A stretch of DNA of 27,202 nt from Halomonas chromatireducens (GCF_001545155.1 NZ_CP014226.1:568723-595924); one strand, 5' to 3'; shown: positions 7,079 through 15,796, counted from the first letter of the stretch. The notes: generated by a model not told the origin, from the sequence alone. Translations and numbers: made by a program.

Positions 7079-7669
7079 ATGAGTCAGCCAACCGGTGGCT
7101 TTCATCAGCGCCTTCAGGCCCTTTCGCCGCGTCAGCAGCAAGCCTTTATGGCGGCGCTGTGCGAGCGGCTGCTACCCAACTACGGGCTCTATGCCCAGAC
7201 GACCGGTGAAGGCAACCCTGCCGGCCTGAGGGCGATTCTTGACCTGGTATGGGAACAGCTGGCGGTCAAGGAGGCGCGCATCGACTTCGACCGCCAGGCC
7301 GAGAAGCTGGCCGAACTGGAGCCGACGGCGACAGACGATAGCTTCGGCGTCCGCCGGGCGGTGGAGGCGGTGGTGGCACTGTCGGCGTTGCTGGATACCC
7401 TGCGCGGCGAGGCCCCCGATGCGGTGCTGGAGGTCAGTCGTGTCTCCAAGGGCGGTGTGCGTGCCTTCATCGAACTGACCGAAGGAGAGGAAGACGCCCA
7501 GCGCCTGGCGGTCCGCATTCGGGAGCACCCGCTGATGGCGGACGAGATCGACTTTCAGGATGCGGTACTGGAGGCGGCCGAGGAAAGTCTCGACCGAGAG
7601 GCTCTCAAGGCGCTGCGTCGGCTAGGGTGTAACGAAGGTGTGAGCAATCTAGGGCTCGAAGCGGGCTAG
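7079..7669 (+). CDS. DUF416 (YjaG) family protein
   Basis: This 196-residue, acidic, mostly helical protein without signal or membrane segments matches the YjaG/DUF416 family. Family marks are FMAALCERLLPNYGLYAQ near residues 23-40, a following DLVWEQL helix and RRAVEAVVALSALL in the middle. No biochemical role is established for the family. The ATG at 7079 has GGAGAG just upstream and begins the conserved part; the frame is open further upstream, but that part overlaps the preceding gene and looks random. It lies 55 bases after the ATL gene on the same strand and could share its transcript. Confidence 0.85.
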   Translation: MSQPTGGFHQRLQALSPRQQQAFMAALCERLLPNYGLYAQTTGEGNPAGLRAILDLVWEQLAVKEARIDFDRQAEKLAELEPTATDDSFGVRRAVEAVVALSALLDTLRGEAPDAVLEVSRVSKGGVRAFIELTEGEEDAQRLAVRIREHPLMADEIDFQDAVLEAAEESLDREALKALRRLGCNEGVSNLGLEAG

Positions 7670-7684
7670 GCTCAGCCCGTTTTC
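7661..7684 (+). terminator. rho-independent terminator after the DUF416 gene
   Basis: The stem CGGGCT (7662-7667) with AGCCCG (7674-7679) and a 6-nt loop is followed by TTTT. It overlaps the stop codon of the DUF416 gene and lies just before the end of the convergent gene, so it probably insulates the two convergent units. Confidence 0.6.
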
Positions 7685-7685
7685 G

Positions 7686-8213
7686 CTAAAAGCGGATACC
7701 GCCGAGGATCATGGCACCGGCGGTGCCAAAGACGATCAGGTCGGCTTCGAAGCGGCCCCACTGCATCCCCAGGCTAGGCAGGGCGGCGGGCGCCGTTCCA
7801 TAGCGATTGAAGGGGATGTTGTCCTGATACTCGCCGCGGTAACCTTGCAGGATCCCGGCGGTAAGCTTGGCGCGCACAGTTACGTTGTCGCTGGGCTCCC
7901 AAAAGGGAAATTCGCGGCCGGCATAAAGATAGATGGCTTCCTGATCGAAGGAATTAAGGAAGCGGGCGCCCCCGACCAGCCAGCGCTGGGGGTTGTGCAG
8001 CTCCAGGCTGATCAGCTCCTGATGGTTGTTGTGGTCGGGTTGGGGATTGAAGTGGCGGGTATAGAGGCTGGTCTGCAGCAGCACATGGCTGACCTCCCGC
8101 TGTGGCGGCCAGTTCGGCTGCTGTTCTGACATGACTGCCTTTGAGGGAAGCAGGAGGGCCAGTGCCAGGCAAGCGCCGACCAGCCGGCGAGTCTTCGTCC
8201 ATGCCGGTATCAC
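7686..8213 (-). CDS. small outer-membrane beta-barrel-type protein, function unknown
   Basis: This 175-residue protein has a signal peptide (basic start, then LVGACLALALLLPSKAV) and alternating strand-like segments with many aromatics. It ends in GGIRF, a terminal Phe as in proteins inserted by the BAM complex. Similar sequences exist in related gammaproteobacteria, some named sn-glycerol-3-phosphate transporter as I recall, but that function is not supported here; a PagP-like small barrel is another idea. The start is a GTG. The one at 8213 lies 6 bases after GGAGA and is preferred to the GTG at 8219, which is too close to it. It follows hisF by 23 bases and is probably the last gene of the his operon. 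Confidence 0.65.
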   Translation of the reverse strand: MIPAWTKTRRLVGACLALALLLPSKAVMSEQQPNWPPQREVSHVLLQTSLYTRHFNPQPDHNNHQELISLELHNPQRWLVGGARFLNSFDQEAIYLYAGREFPFWEPSDNVTVRAKLTAGILQGYRGEYQDNIPFNRYGTAPAALPSLGMQWGRFEADLIVFGTAGAMILGGIRF

Positions 8214-8236
8214 AATCACTCTCCAGGAGCTTTCGG

Positions 8237-9010
8237 TTAAAGCCGCATCTCGATTCCGCGCTCGGCCATGTAGCGCTTGGCCTCGGGAATGGTGTATTCG
8301 CCAAAGTGGAAGATGCTGGCCGCCAGTACCGCATCGGCACCACCCTCCAACACCCCTTCCACCAGGTGGTCCAGTGTGCCGACACCGCCTGAGGCGATGA
8401 CCGGCACGGTCACCGCCTCGCTGATGGCATGCGTCACGCCCAGGTCGAAGCCCGACTTGGTGCCGTCACGATCCATGCTGGTCAGCAACAGCTCACCGGC
8501 ACCGTACGCTACCATCTTCTTCGCCCACTCCACGGCATCGAGCCCGGTAGGGCGGCGGCCACCGTGGGTGAAAATTTCCCAGCGGGGCGGCTCGCCTTCA
8601 CCGGAGACCCGCTTGGCATCGATGGCCACCACGATACACTGGCTGCCGAAGCGGTCGGCGGCCTCGCGCACGAATTCCGGGTTGTTCACCGCAGCGGTGT
8701 TGATCGACACCTTGTCGGCGCCGGCATTGAGCATGGTGCGAATGTCGTCGCAGGTGCGGATGCCGCCGCCCACGGTCAGCGGGATGAACACCTCGCCGGC
8801 GATGCGTTCGACCATTTCGACGGTGGTGTCGCGGTCCTCGTGGCTCGCCGTGATGTCGAGAAAGGTGATCTCGTCGGCGCCCTGGAGGTTATAGCGCTGG
8901 GCGATCTCCACCGGGTCGCCGGCATCGCGGATGCCGATGAAGTTCACACCCTTGACCACGCGGCCGGCATCGACGTCGAGACAGGGGATGATACGCTTGG
9001 AAAGACCCAT
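8237..9010 (-). CDS. hisF: imidazole glycerol phosphate synthase subunit HisF
   Basis: This 257-residue TIM barrel is the cyclase subunit that, with ammonia from HisH, turns PRFAR into imidazole glycerol phosphate and AICAR. Catalytic Asp11 lies in [15 protein letters not shown], and the second catalytic Asp is in VVAIDAKR near residue 130. The phosphate-binding loops TVGGGIR and IASGGVG are present. It starts 4 bases after the hisA stop, with GGGAG upstream inside the end of hisA. HisA and HisF are related half-barrel-duplicated proteins, and both are intact here. Confidence 0.98.
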   Translation of the reverse strand: MGLSKRIIPCLDVDAGRVVKGVNFIGIRDAGDPVEIAQRYNLQGADEITFLDITASHEDRDTTVEMVERIAGEVFIPLTVGGGIRTCDDIRTMLNAGADKVSINTAAVNNPEFVREAADRFGSQCIVVAIDAKRVSGEGEPPRWEIFTHGGRRPTGLDAVEWAKKMVAYGAGELLLTSMDRDGTKSGFDLGVTHAISEAVTVPVIASGGVGTLDHLVEGVLEGGADAVLAASIFHFGEYTIPEAKRYMAERGIEMRL

Positions 9011-9014
9011 CTGT

Positions 9015-9773
9015 TCAGCTCCCGGCTCGGTCGAGCCCTGCAGTCAGTTCATCGCATAGCCGCTGGCCCGTGGCGACGTCCAGCGAGCCTTCGTAGATGG
9101 CGCGACCGGTGATGGCGCCCAGTATGCCCGGTTCGCCGGCTGCTACCAGTGCGCGCAGATCGTCGAGATTCGTGACGCCGCCGGAAGCGATAACCGGAAG
9201 GCCCCCCTCACGGGCCAGCTGGGCGGTGGCCTCGACATTGACGCCATTCATCATCCCGTCGCGGGCGATGTCGGTGTAGACGATGCTGGAGACCCCGTCG
9301 TCGGCGAAGCGCTTGGCCAGGTCGGTGGCCTTGACGCTGGAGACTTCGGCCCAGCCGTCGGTGGCGACGTAGCCGTCACGGGCATCGAGGCCGACGATGA
9401 CATGGCCGGGGAAGGCGCGACACATCTCGCCGACGAAGGCGGGCTCCTTGACTGCCTTGGTACCGATGATCACGTAGGAGACCCCGGCGGAGAGGTAGTG
9501 CTCGATGGTATCGGCGGAGCGGATGCCACCGCCGATCTGGATCGGCAGCTCCGGCCAGCGTTTTGCAATGGCTGTCACGGCCTCGCCGTTGATCGGCCTG
9601 CCCTCGAAGGCACCATTCAGGTCGACCAGATGCAGGCGGCGTGCGCCGGCCTCGACCCAGCGCGCAGCCATGGCCACGGGGTCGTCGCCGTAGGTGGTGG
9701 CGTCATCCATGCGGCCTTGCTTCAGTCGCACGCACTTGCCGTCCTTGAGATCGATGGCGGGTATTACCAGCAT
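9015..9773 (-). CDS. hisA: phosphoribosylformimino-AICAR-phosphate isomerase HisA
   Basis: This 252-residue TIM-barrel isomerase converts ProFAR to PRFAR, the substrate of HisHF. Asp8 in [17 protein letters not shown] is the first catalytic residue and the Asp of YTDIARDGM near 130 the second. QIGGGIRS and VIASGGV form the phosphate sites. ATG 9773 gives the family-like start and has GAGGA 7 bases upstream; an in-frame ATG at 9794 would add seven atypical residues. It lies 79 bases after hisH, a short stretch with no recognisable gene. Confidence 0.98.
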   Translation of the reverse strand: MLVIPAIDLKDGKCVRLKQGRMDDATTYGDDPVAMAARWVEAGARRLHLVDLNGAFEGRPINGEAVTAIAKRWPELPIQIGGGIRSADTIEHYLSAGVSYVIIGTKAVKEPAFVGEMCRAFPGHVIVGLDARDGYVATDGWAEVSSVKATDLAKRFADDGVSSIVYTDIARDGMMNGVNVEATAQLAREGGLPVIASGGVTNLDDLRALVAAGEPGILGAITGRAIYEGSLDVATGQRLCDELTAGLDRAGS

Positions 9774-9852
9774 GTCATTGTCCTCGGTGGGCATGGTCCC
9801 GGGCGCCTGTGCAGGCGCGGCGTCGGGGGCCTAGAAAAGACCGGCTCGGGCT

Positions 9853-10494
9853 TCAGGGGGCCCAATTGATGAAGTTTTCCAGTAGCTTGAGCCCTGCCCG
9901 GGAGCTCTTCTCCGGGTGAAACTGGACGGCAAAAGTAGCATCTCGGCCGATGGCCACATGGGCATTGATATGGCCATATTCGGTGGTGCCGAACACCGTG
10001 GCATCGTCGCTGGCCTCGGCATAATAGCTATGCACGAAATAGAAGTGCTCGTCCTGGTCGATGCCGTTCCAGAGCGGGTGATCATGATGCTGATGTACCA
10101 GGTTCCAGCCCATGTGAGGCACCTTGAGACGCTGCTCGTTGGCATCACGCATATCCGTGGGGAAGTGCCTCACCTCGCCGGAGAGAAAACCCAGGCAGGC
10201 GATCCCGCCGTTCTCCTCGCTGTAATCGAGCAGCATCTGCTGTCCGACACAGATGCCCAGCAGCGGCTTGCTCTGGTTGGCCAACAGCTCCAGCACCAGG
10301 CCGCGCAGCTCGGTCTTTTCCAGTTCGCTCATGCAGTCGCGAATGGCACCCTGGCCCGGCAGCACCAGACGAGTAGCGCCATGAATGCAGCGAGGGTCGC
10401 GGGTGATGATCACATGCTCGTGGGTGACATGCTCAAGGGCTTTGGCAACCGAATGCAGATTGCCCATCCCGTAGTCGATGACGGCAATGGTCAT
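9853..10494 (-). CDS. hisH: imidazole glycerol phosphate synthase glutaminase subunit HisH
   Basis: This 213-residue class I amidotransferase supplies ammonia to HisF. It begins IAVIDYGMGNLHSV as is typical. The nucleophile Cys82 lies in LLGICVGQQ, and the His-Glu pair is in VQFHPEKSS near the end. Unlike the amidotransferase homologue at 5982-6677, the full triad is present. GAGGAG lies 6 bases before the ATG. It sits 29 bases after hisB in the same operon. Confidence 0.98.
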   Translation of the reverse strand: MTIAVIDYGMGNLHSVAKALEHVTHEHVIITRDPRCIHGATRLVLPGQGAIRDCMSELEKTELRGLVLELLANQSKPLLGICVGQQMLLDYSEENGGIACLGFLSGEVRHFPTDMRDANEQRLKVPHMGWNLVHQHHDHPLWNGIDQDEHFYFVHSYYAEASDDATVFGTTEYGHINAHVAIGRDATFAVQFHPEKSSRAGLKLLENFINWAP

Positions 10495-10523
10495 GAAGGC
10501 TCCTCAGTTTTCGGTCGTCGGCA

Positions 10524-11117
10524 CTACAGGCAGCCCTTGGTGGACGGCATCTGGCCGGCCATGCGCGGGTCCGGCTCAACGGCCATGCGCAATGCACGGC
10601 CGAAGGCCTTGAAGATGGTTTCCGCCTGATGGTGGGCATTGAAGCCCTTCAGGTTGTCGATATGCAGCGTGACCCGGGCATGATTGACGAACCCCTGGAA
10701 GAACTCCCAGAACAGCTGGGTATCCAGCCGTCCAATGGTGGCGCGGGTGAATTCCACGTCCATGAACAACCCGGGGCGACCGGAGAAGTCTATCACGACA
10801 CGGGAGAGCGCCTCGTCCAGCGGTACATAGGCATGGCCATAGCGCCGGATGCCGCGCTTGTCGCCGACCGCCTCTGCAAATGCCTGGCCTAGCGTGATGC
10901 CGAGATCCTCTACGGTATGATGGTCATCGATATGTAGATCGCCTACGGCCTTGATGTCCAGGTCGAGCACGCCGTGGCGCGCTACCTGGTCGAGCATGTG
11001 GTCGAGGAAGGGGACGCCGGTCTCGCAGGCCAGCCGGCCTTCGCCATCGAGATTGACGGTTACCGTGATCTGGGTTTCCTGGGTGTCACGGGTTACCGTG
11101 GCGATACGCTCGGACAT
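10524..11117 (-). CDS. hisB: imidazoleglycerol-phosphate dehydratase HisB (monofunctional)
   Basis: This 197-residue enzyme converts imidazole glycerol phosphate to imidazole acetol phosphate. The manganese-binding motifs are visible: [23 protein letters not shown] and later [14 protein letters not shown]. It lacks the histidinol phosphatase domain found in the E. coli fusion, as in Pseudomonas. The chosen ATG (11117) begins [14 protein letters not shown] and has GGAGAGAG upstream. The frame is open further upstream to an ATG near 11216, but that extension is not family-like. It is the first gene of the hisB-hisH-hisA-hisF unit. Confidence 0.97.
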   Translation of the reverse strand: MSERIATVTRDTQETQITVTVNLDGEGRLACETGVPFLDHMLDQVARHGVLDLDIKAVGDLHIDDHHTVEDLGITLGQAFAEAVGDKRGIRRYGHAYVPLDEALSRVVIDFSGRPGLFMDVEFTRATIGRLDTQLFWEFFQGFVNHARVTLHIDNLKGFNAHHQAETIFKAFGRALRMAVEPDPRMAGQMPSTKGCL

Positions 11118-11206
11118 GTCGGACTCTCTCCCGCGCTTTGGCGCGTCGGCATGGGTGGCCCCGGAAACCCCTGACTGAACGGCTACCGGGCAGGCAAGGA
11201 CGGTGC

Positions 11207-11234
11207 TTGCCATCATGGGGCCGTTCATTATAGA
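11207..11234 (+). promoter_or_regulatory. candidate sigma70 promoter for the PanM-like gene
   Basis: TTGCCA (11207-11212) and TATAGA (11229-11234) with a 16-base spacer point toward the acetyltransferase gene. They lie in the 190-base gap between divergent genes. A TACAAT at 11255-11260 is an alternative -10 without a good -35. Confidence 0.4.
11227..11232 (-). promoter_or_regulatory. candidate -10 box for the his operon
   Basis: On the minus strand this reads TATAAT, a perfect -10 hexamer, about 110 bases before hisB. The -35 region at a normal distance is poor (AGCGGA at 17 bases). It overlaps the plus-strand -10 candidate. The leader it would give has no run of His codons, so no classic his attenuator is seen. 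Confidence 0.4.
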
Positions 11235-11307
11235 GAATCGAGCCCCCCATCCGCTACAATGCGCCCATCATAGCGGCGGCCCAGCGCCGCGGCCCAGGGA
11301 GACCACC

Positions 11308-11763
11308 ATGCCGGTTACGCTTCATATCGTCGATCACGCCGCCTGGGCGTTGGATGCGCAGGCCCGGCAAGACCTGCAGCGCATTTACGCCGACGCGCCG
11401 GCTGCGCGCCTCTCCGCACCGGTGGATGACTTCATCCAGCATCACCTCGAGGCTGGCCATTTCTTCGGCTGCGCACGCTTCAATGATCGACTGCTGGGTG
11501 CCGTTGCCGTGAGTGCCGATGCCGAAGCCTGGTGGCTCTCGGAGCTCTGCGTGCGCAAGACCACCCGAAGGCGCGGTGTCGGTTCCCGCCTGCTGGCGCT
11601 GGTCAGCAGCGCCGCAGCGGACCGGGGGCTTGACCTGCGTGCGCCAGCCTCCCAGCTGCCGATGGCCGATCAACTGCTGCTTTCCCGGCTTGGTTATCGC
11701 CTGCATGCAGCCGGAAACTACTTTGAACTGGCTCCACCGCTGCAAGGAGGCGGTAAACCATGA
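11308..11763 (+). CDS. PanZ/PanM-like GNAT acetyltransferase (candidate PanD maturation factor)
   Basis: This 151-residue GNAT protein has the acetyl-CoA loop RRRGVGSRLL at about 87-96. Its central part resembles E. coli PanZ: CARFNDRLLGAVAV against ARFNERLLAAVRV, and LCVRKTTRRRGVG against LRVREVTRRRGVG. PanZ senses acetyl-CoA, promotes self-cleavage of aspartate decarboxylase PanD and inhibits it, controlling pantothenate synthesis. The match is from memory of the E. coli sequence, and no panD lies in the window, so the role is a strong suggestion only. ATG 11308 follows CAGGGAGA; an earlier in-frame ATG at 11203 would add unrelated residues. Its stop overlaps the asmA-family start (ATGA). 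Confidence 0.7.
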   Translation: MPVTLHIVDHAAWALDAQARQDLQRIYADAPAARLSAPVDDFIQHHLEAGHFFGCARFNDRLLGAVAVSADAEAWWLSELCVRKTTRRRGVGSRLLALVSSAAADRGLDLRAPASQLPMADQLLLSRLGYRLHAAGNYFELAPPLQGGGKP

Positions 11764-14105
11764 AGCGACTCTTGCAAACCCTGCTGGCGGCCATTGGCGT
11801 ATTGGGCGTGGCGGTGGTGGCCGCCGTCGTCTACGTCACTACCTTCCTCGACCCGGAGGACTTCAAGCCACGGCTGATCGAGGTGGTGCGCGAGCACAGC
11901 GGCATGGAGCTGACGCTGAACGGGCCACTGACCTGGTCCTTCTACCCGCGGCTGGGGGTCAGCGTGGAGCGTGTGGAAAGCCACTTGCCAGAGCAGACGC
12001 CGGATGCGCCTCCCTTCCTGGCCTTCGACAAGGCCGAGGTGAGCCTGGCCTTTGCCCCCCTGCTGCGTGGAGAAATCGCCATCGAAGGCCTATCCCTGGA
12101 TGGCATGCAGCTTCGGCTGGTGCGCGACGAGCAAGGGCAGGGCAACTGGGAGCCGTTGCTCCAGCGCCTGGATGAGCGGCGTGAAGGGGCCGAGTCGGCG
12201 CTGGCCCCCGCCAGTGCCGGGCCTAGCCTGGAAAGCAGCAATCTTGCCGTGGCGCTCAATATCGCCAATGTCCAGGTTCGCAACGGTGCCGTACGCTACC
12301 GCGACCTGGCCAGCGAGAGTGAGTGGTTGCTCGATGAGGTCGCCCTTTCCGGCACCAACGTCAACCCGGAGCGCGCTTTTCCCCTCAAGACCTCCTTCAG
12401 CCTGACTTCGTACGGCACGCTGGATTGGCGCGAACTCGAGCGAACACCGCGGCTGGCCAGCACGATTTCCCTCGAGGGCCGGACAAGCCTGGCTCTCGCC
12501 GAGCGGCGCTATGTCATGGAGGGCTTGAGGCTGAGCACGGCGACGCGTTTCGGGGGTGTAGAAGGCCGCCAGCAGGCGGACCTGACCGGACAGCAACTGG
12601 TATTGGACCTGTCACGCCAGCGCATGCAGCTGCATGAGGGGCGTCTGGAAGGCAGCGTACAGCATCCCCGGCTGGGGGAGTCGGCCGTCCCATTGGTGCT
12701 GGCCTTCGCCATGGAGGCGGATCTGGCGGAGAGTACGGCGCAATTGCGTGACCTGTTGCTTACCGGCCCCGATGACCTGCGGCTTAGCGGTAACCTCAAC
12801 CTGGCCGGGCTCGACGAGGCACCTTCCTACAGCGGGCAGGTCAGTCTGGCACCCCTGTCGCTTCGCCCCTGGCTGACGCGCATTGATCAGTTGCCCGACA
12901 TGGCCGGCTCCCGTGCGCTCTCGGACGTGGCACTGACCAGTCCCATACGGGGTGACCTGACCCAGGCCGAGCTTTCTGGTCTGACACTAGTCCTTGATGA
13001 CAGCACCTTTACCGGTCGGCTGGGCATGGGCTTCGATGGGCGTGCGCTCAAACTGGCGCTGCAGGGTGATACCCTGAACCTGGACAATTACCTGCCGCCA
13101 CCGAATGCTGCGGAACAGAGCGCGTCCCTGCGCGGTTTCTTCGGTATCCGCCAGGCCCATGCCGATGAAGCCTCGCCGCTGATTCCCGTGGAGTGGCTCG
13201 CTGATCTGACCCTGGATGCTGCCCTCGAGCTCGAGCGCCTGAAGCTGGGTGGGCTCGACTTCACCGACGTTGACCTGACGCTGTCAGGCAGCGACGGTCG
13301 CCATCGCCTGGAGCGGATCAGCGCCAAGCTATATGGTGGCGAGCTGACGGCGAGTGGCGAGCTTGACCTGGCGCGTGACCCGATACGCTGGCAGTTGTCT
13401 CCCGAGCTCTCCCGGGTGCGCCTGGAGCCGATGATCCAGGCGCTTGCCGGGGACGACTCGCCGGCGCCGTTGCGTGGGCGCCTCTCCCTGGAGGGTGGAC
13501 TGGAAGCGCGTTACAACACCTTGCCCGCACTCAAGCGTAGCCTGAACGGGCGCCTGAGCGGCCACATCGACGAGGGGGCGGTACTCGACGTCAATATCTC
13601 CGAGGAGCTGTGTACCCTGGCTGCCATGGTCGAGGGCAAGGAGCTGAACCGTGACTGGAGCGATGACACTCGCTTCGAGCGGGCCGAGGCCAGCTTGCGC
13701 ATCAGTGATGGCGTTGCTCGCAGCGAGAGCATTCTGGTCACCATCCCCGGGATCAACCTGGATGGTGAGGGGGAACTGGATCTGGCAACCGAACGCTTCG
13801 ACCTGCGAGCTGCGGCACGTTTCGTCGATGCTGCCGAGGCAGCCTGCTCGGTGAATCCGCGTCTGGAGCGGGTCCCCCTGCCGGTTCGCTGCACGGGCGA
13901 ACTTGGCGGCGATAGTGGCGAATGGTGTCGTTTCGATCGCAACGCCTTTCAAGCCACCCTGGTCGAGCTGCTGCGTGATGAAGTCTCTCGCCGTGCCGGC
14001 GGTGAGATTGAGCGCCGGTTGGAGCGGCCGCTGGAACGTCTCGAAGAGCGCCTGGGTGAAGATGGCAAGGAACTTCGAGAAGCCCTGCGTGGTCTATTCA
14101 ATTGA
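11760..14105 (+). CDS. AsmA-family protein (inner-membrane anchored, periplasmic)
   Basis: This 781-residue protein has one N-terminal membrane segment (about 4-28) and then a long periplasmic part rich in beta strands. The start LDPEDFKPRLIEVVREHSGMELTLNGPLTWSFYPRLGVSVE is in pieces typical of AsmA: an EDFK segment, G-L-W-S-F-Y-P and the following vesicle-tethering-like repeat. The C-terminal domain has DVNISEELCTLAAMVEG and ends in a charged helix (ERRLERPLERLEERL). AsmA-like proteins are thought to bridge inner and outer membranes and carry phospholipids. E. coli AsmA is shorter (about 617). It is coupled to the PanM-like gene by a 4-base overlap and ends at a strong terminator. Confidence 0.9.
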   Translation: MKRLLQTLLAAIGVLGVAVVAAVVYVTTFLDPEDFKPRLIEVVREHSGMELTLNGPLTWSFYPRLGVSVERVESHLPEQTPDAPPFLAFDKAEVSLAFAPLLRGEIAIEGLSLDGMQLRLVRDEQGQGNWEPLLQRLDERREGAESALAPASAGPSLESSNLAVALNIANVQVRNGAVRYRDLASESEWLLDEVALSGTNVNPERAFPLKTSFSLTSYGTLDWRELERTPRLASTISLEGRTSLALAERRYVMEGLRLSTATRFGGVEGRQQADLTGQQLVLDLSRQRMQLHEGRLEGSVQHPRLGESAVPLVLAFAMEADLAESTAQLRDLLLTGPDDLRLSGNLNLAGLDEAPSYSGQVSLAPLSLRPWLTRIDQLPDMAGSRALSDVALTSPIRGDLTQAELSGLTLVLDDSTFTGRLGMGFDGRALKLALQGDTLNLDNYLPPPNAAEQSASLRGFFGIRQAHADEASPLIPVEWLADLTLDAALELERLKLGGLDFTDVDLTLSGSDGRHRLERISAKLYGGELTASGELDLARDPIRWQLSPELSRVRLEPMIQALAGDDSPAPLRGRLSLEGGLEARYNTLPALKRSLNGRLSGHIDEGAVLDVNISEELCTLAAMVEGKELNRDWSDDTRFERAEASLRISDGVARSESILVTIPGINLDGEGELDLATERFDLRAAARFVDAAEAACSVNPRLERVPLPVRCTGELGGDSGEWCRFDRNAFQATLVELLRDEVSRRAGGEIERRLERPLERLEERLGEDGKELREALRGLFN

Positions 14106-14126
14106 GCATCAAGCAAGTCAGTTTCT

Positions 14127-14157
14127 GCGCCGACTTCCCCCAGTCGGCGCTTTTTTT
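14127..14157 (+). terminator. strong rho-independent terminator after asmA
   Basis: A 9-bp GC-rich stem (14127-14135 with 14142-14150) and a 6-base loop are followed by seven T (14151-14157). It ends the panM-like/asmA unit 22 bases after the asmA stop. Confidence 0.92.
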
Positions 14158-14211
14158 CGTGTCGTTTTATCGTATTGTTTTTGTTCGGGGTGAGCTTTGC
14201 CGATAACAGAA

Positions 14212-15288
14212 ATGCCGACGCCGGTTCTTTCCCCGGAAGCATTCCAGCGCCGCCTGCTGGCCTGGTTCGACCGTCATGGCCGGCATGATCTGCCCTGGCA
14301 GGAGGAGCGCTCGCCCTATCGGGTCTGGGTATCGGAGATCATGCTGCAGCAGACCCAGGTTGCCACGGTGATTCCGTATTTCGAGCGTTTCATGACACGT
14401 TTTCCTGATGTTGCCACTCTGGCCGAGGCTGATCAGGATGATGTGCTGCATCTCTGGACCGGACTGGGCTATTACGCCCGTGGGCGCAACCTGCACAAGG
14501 CGGCCCGGGAGATCGTCGAGCGTCATGCCGGCGAGCTGCCGCTGGACCTGGAGGCGCTATCCGCGCTCCCGGGCATCGGTCGCTCCACTGCGGGTGCGAT
14601 CATCGCCCAGAGCAGCGGCCGGCGGGCAGTCATTCTCGACGGCAACGTCAAGCGCAGCCTGGCCCGGCTGCATGCCGTTGAGGGTTGGCCGGGAAGAACG
14701 GCCGTTTCCCGCAGCCTCTGGGCCCTGGCCGAGCATTACACCCCAGAGGAACGCCTGGTCGACTATACCCAGGCGATGATGGATTTCGGGGCAACCCTTT
14801 GTCGGCGTGGACAGCCCGACTGCATGGCCTGCCCCTTCGCCGATGTCTGCGTGGCCCACCGTCGGGGCGAGGAGCGACGCTTTCCCGAATCCAAGCCCAG
14901 GAAGGCGCTGCCTACACGCACCACCAGGATGCTGCTGCTGCAGGATCCAGAGGGGCGGGTCCTGCTCGAGCAGCGCCCCTCCAGCGGCCTGTGGGGCGGG
15001 CTCTGGGGGCTGCCCCAGTTCGACGACATCGCGTCGCTTGAGGCCTGGCTGGACAGCCACGCCCCGGATGCCGAGCTCGGCCGCGCCTGGTCACCCTTCA
15101 TCCATGTATTCAGCCACTTTCGCCTGGAGATCACGCCGCAGCTGGCCCATTGCCGTGGCGCTTCCGCCGTGGACGAGTCGCGTTGCTGGTACGATCCGGG
15201 AAATCCTGCCAGCATCGGACTGGCCGCGCCGGTCAAGTCACTGCTGATGGCGCTGTCGCCATTCTCACTCGAGCCCCCGGCGAGCTGA
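14212..15288 (+). CDS. mutY: A/G-specific adenine DNA glycosylase MutY
   Basis: This 358-residue protein removes adenine paired with 8-oxoguanine. Glu42 (in SEIMLQQTQV) and Asp143 (in ILDGNVKR) are the catalytic residues, and LPGIGRSTAGAI is the helix-hairpin-helix. Cys197, Cys204, Cys207 and Cys213 (C-x6-C-x2-C-x5-C) bind the 4Fe-4S cluster. A NUDIX-like C-terminal domain that recognises 8-oxoguanine follows (LLEQRPSSGLWGGLWGLPQF). ATG 14212 has a poor ribosome binding site, whereas the in-frame TTG at 14197 has GGGGTG just upstream, so translation may start 5 codons earlier. The neighbour yggX follows by 60 bases, the same order as in E. coli. Confidence 0.97.
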   Translation: MPTPVLSPEAFQRRLLAWFDRHGRHDLPWQEERSPYRVWVSEIMLQQTQVATVIPYFERFMTRFPDVATLAEADQDDVLHLWTGLGYYARGRNLHKAAREIVERHAGELPLDLEALSALPGIGRSTAGAIIAQSSGRRAVILDGNVKRSLARLHAVEGWPGRTAVSRSLWALAEHYTPEERLVDYTQAMMDFGATLCRRGQPDCMACPFADVCVAHRRGEERRFPESKPRKALPTRTTRMLLLQDPEGRVLLEQRPSSGLWGGLWGLPQFDDIASLEAWLDSHAPDAELGRAWSPFIHVFSHFRLEITPQLAHCRGASAVDESRCWYDPGNPASIGLAAPVKSLLMALSPFSLEPPAS

Positions 15289-15348
15289 GCCTCGCCACGA
15301 CCCAAGCACCGAAGATTCAGGGTTCAAGCCACAACAGGGAGAGCCACC

Positions 15349-15621
15349 ATGAGCCGTACCGTATTCTGCCGCAAGTATCAGCAGGAGCTGGAAGCATTGC
15401 CCTTTCCGCCGCTGCCGGGCAAGAAGGGGCAGGACATCCAGCAAAATGTCTCTAAAAAGGCCTGGGAGGAGTGGCAGGCGCTGCAGACCCGCCTGATCAA
15501 CGAAAAGCACCTGAACATGCTCGATCCGGAGTCACGAAAGTATCTGAACGACCAGATGGAGCGCTTCCTCGACAACCGCGAGACCGACCAGGCCGAGGGC
15601 TACGTGCCTCGGGACCAGTGA
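15349..15621 (+). CDS. yggX: probable Fe(II)-trafficking protein YggX
   Basis: This 90-residue cytosolic protein has the YggX start SRTVFCRKYQQELE, with the conserved Cys7, then LPFPPLPGKKGQ, the WQALQTRLINEKHLN helix and MERFLDN. YggX protects iron-sulfur enzymes from oxidative damage, probably by handling labile iron. Its position after mutY, a 4Fe-4S protein, is widely conserved. GGGAGAG lies just upstream of the ATG. Confidence 0.97.
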   Translation: MSRTVFCRKYQQELEALPFPPLPGKKGQDIQQNVSKKAWEEWQALQTRLINEKHLNMLDPESRKYLNDQMERFLDNRETDQAEGYVPRDQ

Positions 15622-15669
15622 GCGGGAGGGCATCGATGCCATTTCGCCATCTTCATGAAACGGAAGGGC

Positions 15670-15698
15670 TTGACGCCTAAGGCCGTATCTTGTTTAAT
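15670..15698 (+). promoter_or_regulatory. sigma70 promoter of the tRNA-Phe/Gln/Thr cluster
   Basis: TTGACG (15670-15675) and TTTAAT (15693-15698) are separated by exactly 17 bases. A start about 7 bases downstream falls some 10 bases before the first tRNA base, as is usual for tRNA operons. Confidence 0.75.
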
Positions 15699-15714
15699 AC
15701 GCACCGTTGGCAGC

Positions 15715-15790
15715 GGCCAGATAGCTCAGTTGGTAGAGCAGGGGATTGAAAATCCCCGTGTCGGCGGTTCGATTCCGTCTCTGGCCACCA
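15715..15790 (+). tRNA. tRNA-Phe (GAA)
   Basis: A 76-nt cloverleaf: acceptor GGCCAGA with TCTGGCC, anticodon loop TTGAAAA (anticodon GAA), T-loop TTCGATT and an encoded CCA. It is the first of three tRNA genes in one unit. Confidence 0.97.
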
Positions 15791-15796
15791 AACTGC

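Noticed and set aside
11118..11226. His attenuator leader peptide before hisB
   Set aside because: The possible leader has no run of His codons and no following terminator with a T-run; the open frame simply reads into hisB.
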